Assembly (NCBI GenBank): GCA_003497225.1
Contig: DNJQ01000007.1
Coordinates: 1 to 5,156 of the forward strand
Length of the DNA: 5,156 nucleotides
Source of the DNA: Bacillota bacterium
GTDB lineage: Bacteria; Bacillota_I; Bacilli_A; RFN20; CAG-288
Reading direction: 5' to 3'
Shown here: in pieces, positions 1-5,156 of the stretch
Numbering within the stretch: position 1 is the first letter of the stretch
How the letters are laid out: every line of letters starts with the position of its first letter
Notes under the pieces: model-generated
The model's input: the letters and a program-made list of their open reading frames with translations, nothing else
The model's database searches: none
Told to the model about the DNA's origin: nothing
Position numbers and translations under genes: made by a program

Positions 1-141
1 AAAAAAGTGGCAGTTGGCCTTTAGTAGGTAAATAAAAATAATGGTAATAATTAAAAGCGTTTAGGTTATGTGCTTAATATTTGTTCAGTTTTATGAATAT
101 TGTCGGTTTTTGTGTAAATCGCAATAATCTTATTCCGTTGC
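1..141. other. AT-rich upstream intergenic DNA, no gene supported
   Basis: All three forward frames meet a stop codon within the first 36 bases, and none of the short C-terminal fragments this would imply (for example the one ending at the TAG at 22-24) resembles a protein I recognise. An upstream gene may end here, but this cannot be shown. In many Bacillota the ribosome hibernation factor gene hpf lies upstream of secA; nothing in these bases confirms it. The rest is AT-rich and shows no strong hairpin or RNA gene. Confidence 0.5.
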
Positions 142-170
142 TTGCTTAAAGTTATTAATTAGTTTATAAT
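142..170 (+). promoter_or_regulatory. Putative sigma-A-type promoter of the secA operon
   Basis: A perfect -10 hexamer TATAAT lies at 165-170. Exactly 17 bases upstream is TTGCTT at 142-147, which keeps only the TTG of the -35 consensus. No TGn extension precedes the -10. Transcription would start near 176-178, giving a leader of about 45 bases before the secA start codon. The perfect -10, ideal spacing and position support the call; the weak -35 and AT-rich surroundings, where chance TATAAT is common, limit it. Confidence 0.55.
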
Positions 171-212
171 AGCAAAGATATTTATATATCGTTTCTTTTG
201 TATTATTTATGC

Positions 213-218
213 GAGGTG
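213..218 (+). promoter_or_regulatory. secA ribosome binding site
   Basis: GAGGTG lies three bases before the ATG at 222 and can pair with the 16S rRNA anti-Shine-Dalgarno sequence. It decides the start: an in-frame TTG at 198 would add eight residues (MYYLCEVL), but it has no purine-rich site before it and would place this Shine-Dalgarno inside the coding region. Confidence 0.75.
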
Positions 219-221
219 CTT

Positions 222-2879
222 ATGAGCTTTTTAGACAAACTATTTAGAATTGATGCAAGAGCATACAAAAAGATTAAAAAGAAGGCTAGCAAAGTTTTAA
301 CTTATGCTGATGAAATGTCAAAATTAAGTGATGATGAACTTAAAGCTAAAACTCCTTACTTTAAAAAACTATTAGCTGAAGGTAAGTCTTTAGATGATAT
401 TCAACCTGAAGCTTTTGCAGTTTGCCGTGAAGCGGCTAAAAGAGTTATAGGTCAATATCCATATGAAGTTCAAGTTTTCGGCGCTCAAGTTCTTCACGAA
501 GGCGATGTAGCCGAGATGAAAACAGGTGAAGGTAAAACTTTAACTGCTACTATGGCTGTTTATACAAACGCATTGACTGGTAAAGGTGTTCATGTTGTTA
601 CAGTTAACGAATACTTAGCTAGTCGTGATGCGGAATGGATGGGTCAAATATATCGCTTTTTAGGTTTGACTGTTGGTATCAATTTACGTGAAAAAGATAC
701 TAAAGGTAAGCAAGAAGCATATAACTGCGATATCACTTATACAACTAACTCTGAAGTTGGTTTTGACTATTTGCGTGATAATATGGCGACTTCAGCTGAT
801 GAAAGAGTTTTAAGAGGATTAAATTTTGCTATTATCGATGAAGCCGACTCAATTTTAATTGATGAATCTCGTACACCGTTAATCATTTCTGGTGGTAGTG
901 GTGTTACAGCCAATTCATATATTATTGCCGATAGATGCGTAAAATCTTTATCACATAATGTTGATTTTGAAGTAGATATAAAAAGAAAAACTTGTTCTTT
1001 AACCGATAGTGGTGTTGATAAAGTTCAGCACGCCTTCGGTATTAGCAATATCTATGCTCCTGAATATGCTGATTTAGTTCACCGTGTTCACCAAGCTTTG
1101 AAGGCTAACTTCATTATGCACCGCGATATCGAATACATGGTAAAGAATAACGAAATAGTTTTGATCGATACCTTTACTGGAAGAACCATGGAAGGAAGAG
1201 AATATTCCGATGGTCTTCAACAAGCTATTCAAGCTAAAGAGCATGTTACCATTAAACCAGAAACTATTACGATGGCTACAATCACTTATCAAAACTTTTT
1301 CCGTCTTTATGACAAGTTATCTGGTATGACTGGTACAGCAAAGACTGAGGAAGAAGAATTCCGTAAGATTTATAACATGCGTGTTACTTGTATTCCAACT
1401 AATAAACCAATTCAAAGATTTGATGATATTGATGCTGTATTTGCAACCGAACAAGCTAAGTATAAAGCCTTAGTTAAAAAGGTTGTTGAACTTCATGAAA
1501 AAGGACAACCAATATTAATTGGTACACCTTCTGTTGAAAAGAGTGAAATAGTTCATGAACTTCTAGCTGATATCGGCTTACCTCATGAAGTATTAAATGC
1601 TAAAAACCACGCTCGTGAAGCTAAAATCATTGAAGATGCTGGTGCTAAAGGCGCAATCACTATTGCAACGAATATGGCAGGCCGTGGTACCGATATTAAA
1701 ATTAGCGATGAAGTCAAATCCTTAGGTGGTTTAGTCGTTTTAGGAACTGAAAGACACGAATCACGTCGTATCGATAACCAACTCCGTGGACGTAGTGGAC
1801 GTCAAGGTGATCCAGGTTATTCCCGTTTCTACGTATCACTTGAAGATGATTTAGTGCGCCGGTTCGCTACAGACTATATCCGTAAAGCTTTTGCTAAATA
1901 CGGTGATGAAGAAATAAAGAGTAAGACAATGACATTTGCAATTACTCAAGCTCAAAAGAAAGTCGAAGGAATGAACTTCGATACAAGAAAATCGCTTCTT
2001 GATTATGATGATGTTTTACGTAAACAACGTGAGATTATGTATAAGCAAAGAGATGAGATTCTTTATTCAAAGTCTATCAGCGAAAGTGTTCCTCACTATT
2101 TTGAAAACTGCGCTAGAGCAATAATTAAAAAGTCTTTAAAAGTTTCTGATCAAGAAAAAGTTGTTGATGGAAAACTATTAATTTCTAATGTTGAACCAGA
2201 TTATCAAATGCCTGGAACTCTTAAAGATGAGTTATTTGAAGGAATATCGGAAGACGAAGGCGTGGATTTATTAAACGAACTTCTTTTGAACTCCTATGAG
2301 AAAAAGAGAATGTCATGGAATGAAGAAGAAACAAACTATGTTGAAAAGAATGTCGCTCTTCAAATGGTTGATAGAAACTGGACTAGACACATCGATACGA
2401 TGGCTAAACTTCGTGAAGCCATTTACCTTCGTTCCTATGCTAATACTAATCCTTTACAAGCTTATACTAATGAAGGATATGAAAAGTTTGAAAAGATGGT
2501 CGAAACCATCGGCGCCGATATTGTAAAGATGTTGCTTCACATTCAAATTCGTCGTAGATCACCAGAAGAAATTGAACAAATCAAACGTGCTCAAGAAGAG
2601 GCGAGAAAGCGTGCTGAAGAAGCAGCAAAAAGACAAGAAGAATCGAAAAAACAAGCGGAAGAAAAGAAAGTTGAACAACAGCCAAAACTTAAACCTGTCG
2701 CTCCAACTACCGCTGCTAGAAAGAGAAATATTCTCGATAATAACGAGGATTTAGCCAATACTTTACGTCAATCTTCAATGGCTTCAGATAATACATTATT
2801 AATGCTTGCCACGATGAAAAAAGAGCAAAAAGCAAATGAAGAGAAAAAAGAAGATGATAAAGCGGAGGACAAAAAATGA
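222..2879 (+). CDS. secA: SecA, preprotein translocase ATPase subunit
   Basis: This is the cytosolic and membrane-peripheral motor that uses ATP to push unfolded preproteins through SecYEG. The 885-residue product has the family's architecture. Walker A MKTGEGKT is at 99-106, with VNEYLASRD at 128-136 and the DEAD box at 206-209, followed by the ESRTPLIISG segment entering the preprotein cross-linking domain (about 225-370). The second motor domain has ATNMAGRGTDI at 482-492 and motif VI QLRGRSGRQGDPG at 520-532. The scaffold and wing region follows, with DYDDVLRKQREIMY (594-607) and the finger region around WTRHIDTMAKLREAIYLRSYA (720-740). The ATG at 222 has a good ribosome binding site and gives a normal SecA N-terminus. 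From about 782 the tail is a K/E/A-rich probable coiled coil and charged linker. There is no cysteine after residue 629, so the CxCx8C(H/C) zinc-binding motif that ends many SecAs is absent. Size, full domain set and the prfB neighbour indicate the main SecA rather than an accessory SecA2. The TGA stop overlaps the prfB start. Confidence 0.97.
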   Translation: MSFLDKLFRIDARAYKKIKKKASKVLTYADEMSKLSDDELKAKTPYFKKLLAEGKSLDDIQPEAFAVCREAAKRVIGQYPYEVQVFGAQVLHEGDVAEMKTGEGKTLTATMAVYTNALTGKGVHVVTVNEYLASRDAEWMGQIYRFLGLTVGINLREKDTKGKQEAYNCDITYTTNSEVGFDYLRDNMATSADERVLRGLNFAIIDEADSILIDESRTPLIISGGSGVTANSYIIADRCVKSLSHNVDFEVDIKRKTCSLTDSGVDKVQHAFGISNIYAPEYADLVHRVHQALKANFIMHRDIEYMVKNNEIVLIDTFTGRTMEGREYSDGLQQAIQAKEHVTIKPETITMATITYQNFFRLYDKLSGMTGTAKTEEEEFRKIYNMRVTCIPTNKPIQRFDDIDAVFATEQAKYKALVKKVVELHEKGQPILIGTPSVEKSEIVHELLADIGLPHEVLNAKNHAREAKIIEDAGAKGAITIATNMAGRGTDIKISDEVKSLGGLVVLGTERHESRRIDNQLRGRSGRQGDPGYSRFYVSLEDDLVRRFATDYIRKAFAKYGDEEIKSKTMTFAITQAQKKVEGMNFDTRKSLLDYDDVLRKQREIMYKQRDEILYSKSISESVPHYFENCARAIIKKSLKVSDQEKVVDGKLLISNVEPDYQMPGTLKDELFEGISEDEGVDLLNELLLNSYEKKRMSWNEEETNYVEKNVALQMVDRNWTRHIDTMAKLREAIYLRSYANTNPLQAYTNEGYEKFEKMVETIGADIVKMLLHIQIRRRSPEEIEQIKRAQEEARKRAEEAAKRQEESKKQAEEKKVEQQPKLKPVAPTTAARKRNILDNNEDLANTLRQSSMASDNTLLMLATMKKEQKANEEKKEDDKAEDKK
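2864..2868 (+). promoter_or_regulatory. prfB ribosome binding site inside the secA 3' end
   Basis: GGAGG, a strong Shine-Dalgarno match, lies seven bases before the ATG at 2876 and within the last codons of secA. It supports starting prfB at the ATGA overlap, and so supports the short frame-0 segment before the frameshift. Confidence 0.85.
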
Positions 2880-3989
2880 GAGAATTATACGAATTAAGTA
2901 ACGAGTTTGAAGATATAGCTCGTGGTTTTAAAGAACTAAGAGGTTGTCTTTGACGAAGCTGGATTAGAAAAAGAGATTGCTTCTTTAGAAATTGAAACAT
3001 CTTCACAAGATATATGGAAAGACCGCGAAAAGGCGACAAAACTTACTTCGTCTTTAGCGCGACTAGTTGAAAAAAGAGATACGATAAAAAGTATTGATGA
3101 AGCGTTAAATGATATCGCTTCTCTCTTTGAACTTTTAAAATTAGAAAAAGATAATGAACTTCAAGAACAACTTGAGAAAGAACTTAAATCTTTACAGGTT
3201 AGAGTTAAATCTTTTACTGATACAATGCTATTAAGTGGACCTTATGATCAGTGTTCCGCCATTTTAGAGTTCCACCCGGGAGCTGGGGGAACTGAAGCTC
3301 ACGATTGGGCGAGTATGCTTTTACGTATGTATATGCGCTACGCTGAAAGTCACAAATATTCTTGTCAAGTTTTAGATATGCTTGAAGGAGAAGAGGCGGG
3401 AATCTCTTCTGCTACAATCCTTATTAAAGGAAAATGGGCATATGGAAAATTAAAGAGTGAAAATGGTGTTCACCGTCTAGTTCGTATTTCACCTTTTGAT
3501 GCTTCAGGTAGCCGTCACACTTCCTTTGCTTCAGTTAATGTCATGCCAGAAATTGATACAAGCGTAAATGTTGAAATCAAAGATAGTGATTTAATGATTG
3601 ATACTTATCGAAGTCAAGGAGCTGGGGGGCAAAACGTTAATAAAACAGAAAGTGCTGTAAGAATTACGCACAAGCCTACTGGTATTGTTGTTTCTTGTCA
3701 AGTTGAACGTTCGCAGATTCAAAACCGCGAAATAGCGATGAATTTATTGCGTTCAAGACTTTTCCAATTACAGTTAAAAGAGCAAGAAGAAAAACTTGCA
3801 AAAATTGCTGGACAGAAAAAAGATATTGAATGGGGAAGTCAAATTAGATCATATGTATTTTGTCCTTATACTCTTGTCAAAGACAATAGATCAAGTTATG
3901 AAGTTACTGATGTCAGTAAAGTCATGGATGGTGAACTCGATGGATTCATCGATGCTTACTTGAGGTGGAAGTTAAATGAAAAAATTTGA
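2876..3989 (+). CDS. prfB: Peptide chain release factor 2, with programmed +1 frameshift
   Basis: RF2 recognises UGA and UAA stop codons in the ribosomal A site and triggers release of the finished chain. Translation begins at the ATG at 2876 and reads 25 codons (2876-2950). It meets TGA at 2951-2953 and continues in the +1 frame from GAC at 2952 to the TGA at 3987-3989. The joined coding sequence is 2876..2950 plus 2952..3989, giving 370 residues, a usual RF2 length. No other stop interrupts the shifted frame. The joined N-terminus, with RGCLDEAG across the junction, matches the family pattern RG(Y/S)LD. Later come HPGAGGTE (from residue 133), the stop-codon-reading SPF tripeptide at 205-207, RHTSF soon after, and the catalytic GGQ at 250-252; both tripeptides fall at the same numbers as in E. 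coli RF2. SPF rather than the PxT motif of RF1 makes this RF2. The gene overlaps secA by four bases and the next gene by 14. An automatic call that ignores the shift would start near the ATG at 3225 and lose 116 residues. Confidence 0.96.
2939..2954 (+). promoter_or_regulatory. prfB programmed +1 ribosomal frameshift site (RF2 autoregulation)
   Basis: The slippery core CTT TGA C is at 2948-2954, the same as in most bacterial prfB genes. Upstream, an internal Shine-Dalgarno-like GAGGT lies at 2940-2944, three bases before CTT. In the known mechanism, low RF2 makes ribosomes pause at the UGA. The Leu tRNA then slips from CUU to UUU and reading resumes at GAC. When RF2 is abundant, translation stops after a 25-residue peptide. 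The assignment rests on the precise motif, its location near codon 25, and the restored homology downstream only in the +1 frame. Confidence 0.95.
3962..3968 (+). promoter_or_regulatory. Ribosome binding site of the YitT-family gene
   Basis: GAGGTGG lies seven bases before the ATG at 3976, within the final prfB codons. It supports this start over the in-frame ATG for residue 7 at 3994 and implies translation linked to, but not wholly dependent on, prfB. Confidence 0.75.
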
Positions 3990-5064
3990 TCGGATGTTTT
4001 TAGTTAAATCTGAAGCGCGTTTAATAAGAAGAAAAGGAAAATTACCGCTTACCGAAAGATTCAAAAGGTTTTGGATTAAGGGCTATTATGAAACTAAAAT
4101 AAGTATTAAAACTGAAAGTAAAAAACAACTTTTTACTGATTTATTTTGGATGATAGTAGGTAATATAGTTTTAGCTTTTGGAACACAAGTTTTTATCATT
4201 AAAAATGAATTAATAACTGGTGGAGTTTCTGGCTTAGGTTTAATATTAGAAGAACTATTTAATAATTCTAATATTAATGTTAATTTGATAATAACAATTT
4301 TAACTTGGGTACTATTTTTTATCGGTCTTCTTTTATTAGGAATTAGATTCGCTTTTAAAACCCTTGTTGCTACAGTTATTTTTCCACCACTTCTATATTT
4401 ATTTTCTGCTTTAGTTCAAGCTTTGCCATGGCTATCTTTACCAGATACAGATTTAGGTTGCGTCCTTGGAGCGGTCTTTGGTGGTGTTTTTGTTGGTATT
4501 GGTTGTGGATTTACCTTTATCGGTGGTGGATCTACCGGCGGGGTTGACTGTCTTTCTTTAGCGGCTAATAAATATTTATCAATTAAAACATCAATTGCTG
4601 CTTTTATCGTTGATGCAGCAATCATAATCGTGGGCTTTGTTATTAATAAAGATTTATCTCAGTGTTTAATTGGAATAATTTCCGCTTTGATGGCGGCAAT
4701 TATGATTGATAGAGTATTCTTAGGTCAATCTTCATCCTTTATCGCCTTTATCATATCTGATAAATGTGACGAAATTTCTGATCGAATCAATAACGAAATG
4801 GAAAGAGGAACGACGATGTTTTTAGCGGAAGGTGGTTATACTCATAGTTCTCGTAAAGTTATCCAAGTTGTATTCGACCGCAAAGAATATCGTGATTTAC
4901 AAAACATCATCGCTGATGTTGATCCTTCCTCATTTGTTACAACTATGCGAGCCCATGAAGTTAATGGCTATGGGTTTAAAAAACTTTCACGTAAAAAGAT
5001 TTCTCTTGAAGAAATAATAGCCGTTGATAAAAAACTTACAAAAAAGAGGGAAGATAATAAGTAA
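3976..5064 (+). CDS. YitT-family membrane protein with C-terminal DUF2179 domain
   Basis: The product is a 362-residue integral membrane protein of the YitT family (formerly DUF161 plus DUF2179), whose biochemical role is not established; I assign no substrate. Six hydrophobic segments are visible at about 53-76, 103-122, 127-149, 161-182, 205-223 and 229-246. Family glycine motifs are present: [10 protein letters not shown] at 81-90 after the first helix, and [11 protein letters not shown] at 181-191 after the fourth. The soluble C-terminal domain, about 255-334, shows DUF2179 features: [15 protein letters not shown] (276-280), EGGYT (285-289), VDPSSFV and a VNGYGF ending. The N-terminus is a basic stretch of about 50 residues before the first helix, and the C-terminus is lysine-rich. 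The gene starts inside prfB (14-base overlap) with a good Shine-Dalgarno and ends in TAA. In Bacillus subtilis the YitT paralogue yvjA is, as I recall, in the same general neighbourhood of secA and prfB, but orthology to a particular paralogue cannot be settled here, so no symbol is given. Confidence 0.9.
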   Translation: MKKFDRMFLVKSEARLIRRKGKLPLTERFKRFWIKGYYETKISIKTESKKQLFTDLFWMIVGNIVLAFGTQVFIIKNELITGGVSGLGLILEELFNNSNINVNLIITILTWVLFFIGLLLLGIRFAFKTLVATVIFPPLLYLFSALVQALPWLSLPDTDLGCVLGAVFGGVFVGIGCGFTFIGGGSTGGVDCLSLAANKYLSIKTSIAAFIVDAAIIIVGFVINKDLSQCLIGIISALMAAIMIDRVFLGQSSSFIAFIISDKCDEISDRINNEMERGTTMFLAEGGYTHSSRKVIQVVFDRKEYRDLQNIIADVDPSSFVTTMRAHEVNGYGFKKLSRKKISLEEIIAVDKKLTKKREDNK

Positions 5065-5138
5065 TATTAATTTTATTTATTATAGGAATTTGAATAGCAA
5101 TTACACTAATGTAAACCTTATATGAGCAAAGGTAGGTG
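5065..5138. other. Short AT-rich gap with a small inverted repeat and a downstream RBS
   Basis: This 74-base gap has no GC-rich hairpin followed by a T run, so there is no sign that transcription ends after the YitT-family gene. A perfect five-base inverted repeat, TTACA-ctaa-TGTAA, lies at 5101-5114. A purine-rich AAAGG at 5128-5132, with a second AGGTG at 5134-5138, serves the next gene. No convincing -35/-10 pair was found, so the following gene is probably read from the same transcript. Confidence 0.5.
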
Positions 5139-5156
5139 ATGATGGTGGAAAAAAGA
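5139..5156 (+). CDS. Start of a further gene, truncated by the window edge
   Basis: Two adjacent ATG codons at 5139 and 5142 and a GTG at 5145 follow the Shine-Dalgarno-like AAAGG at 5128-5132, and the open frame reads MMVEKR to the window end. AAAGG is six bases before the first ATG and nine before the second; AGGTG at 5134-5138 better suits the second ATG or the GTG. Six residues are too few to identify a product. In several Bacillota the division genes ftsE and ftsX follow in this neighbourhood, so ftsE is one possibility, but that is only context. Confidence 0.45.

Noticed and set aside
1..24. Possible weak hairpin GGC-agttg-GCC between an A run and a short T run, like a bidirectional terminator
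   Set aside because: The stem has only three strong pairs, its flanks are mismatched and the T run is only three bases, so it is too weak to call.
76..101. Two AATATT copies spaced 20 bases apart upstream of the secA promoter
   Set aside because: The hexamer is pure A/T and very common in such DNA; the flanking bases are only loosely similar, so a regulatory repeat is not supported.
198..221. TTG start at 198 extending SecA by eight residues
   Set aside because: There is no Shine-Dalgarno upstream of it, the extra residues do not look like SecA, and the GAGGTG at 213-218 fits the ATG at 222.
2876..2953. prfB as a pseudogene broken by a stop codon or frameshift mutation
   Set aside because: The stop sits exactly in the conserved CTT TGA C programmed site and the rest of the gene is intact with all key motifs.
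2716..3039. Reverse-strand open frame of 107 codons across the secA-prfB junction
   Set aside because: It lies opposite two well-supported genes, has no ribosome binding site and its hydrophobic low-complexity product matches nothing I recognise; it is a shadow.
3225..3989. A stand-alone shortened RF2 starting at the ATG at 3225
   Set aside because: There is no ribosome binding site before it, and the upstream bases in the same frame encode the missing RF2 N-terminus after the frameshift, so it is the body of full-length prfB.
4416..4625. Reverse-strand open frame opposite the YitT-family gene, with a proline/threonine-rich product
   Set aside because: The PPP/TPP content is the reverse complement of the glycine motifs of the YitT gene, so it is a shadow of that gene.
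5122..5139. A five-codon open frame (MSKGR) whose TGA overlaps the ATG at 5139, resembling a leader peptide
   Set aside because: It has no Shine-Dalgarno and most of its sequence is simply the ribosome binding site of the next gene, so chance is the better explanation.
1..5156. CRISPR arrays, tRNA or rRNA genes, insertion sequences, attachment sites and riboswitches
   Set aside because: No repeated spacers, tRNA-like folds, terminal inverted repeats or long structured leaders were seen; the window is almost fully occupied by three housekeeping-type genes.

Overview
The window carries a compact, all-forward housekeeping cluster from an AT-rich bacterium, most likely a low-GC Gram-positive (Bacillota; Bacilli or a Mollicutes-adjacent lineage). 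The order is secA, then prfB, then a YitT-family membrane protein gene, then the first codons of a fourth gene cut by the window edge. Three things suggest the taxon: codon use is A/T-biased (TTA Leu, AGA/CGT Arg, CAA Gln), secA-prfB adjacency is typical of Bacillota, and a YitT/DUF2179 protein is present. UGA is a stop codon here: it ends secA and prfB, RF2 is encoded, and prfB has the RF2-sensing UGA frameshift. This argues against a Mycoplasma/Spiroplasma-type code in which UGA means Trp. The species cannot be determined from this window alone.

Layout. Positions 1-221 are AT-rich upstream DNA holding one plausible sigma-A-type promoter (perfect TATAAT at 165-170) and the secA ribosome binding site; no gene is supported there. 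secA (222-2879) encodes an 885-residue SecA preprotein-translocase ATPase whose C-terminus is a charged K/E-rich tail instead of the usual zinc-binding motif. prfB (2876-3989) overlaps the secA stop codon (ATGA) and encodes peptide chain release factor 2. Its reading frame is broken at codon 26 by an in-frame UGA inside a classic programmed +1 frameshift site (CTT TGA C), so the 370-residue protein is made only after the shift. The YitT-family gene (3976-5064) overlaps the prfB end by 14 bases and encodes a six-helix membrane protein with a C-terminal DUF2179 domain. A 74-base gap follows with no convincing terminator, then a start codon and six codons of another gene.

How they work together. 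The overlapping genes, each with its own Shine-Dalgarno sequence, look like one operon transcribed from the promoter ahead of secA. The products serve protein export (SecA), termination at UGA and UAA (RF2) and an uncharacterised membrane function (YitT family). The best-supported regulation is the RF2 autoregulatory frameshift: when RF2 is scarce, ribosomes pause at the UGA and slip +1 to make more RF2.

I found no previously undescribed system. The points worth a second look are variations on known themes: the frameshift signal has a shorter Shine-Dalgarno match than the E. coli version, set one base further away; SecA has lost its zinc-binding tail; and the RF2 active-site loop has a few substitutions.
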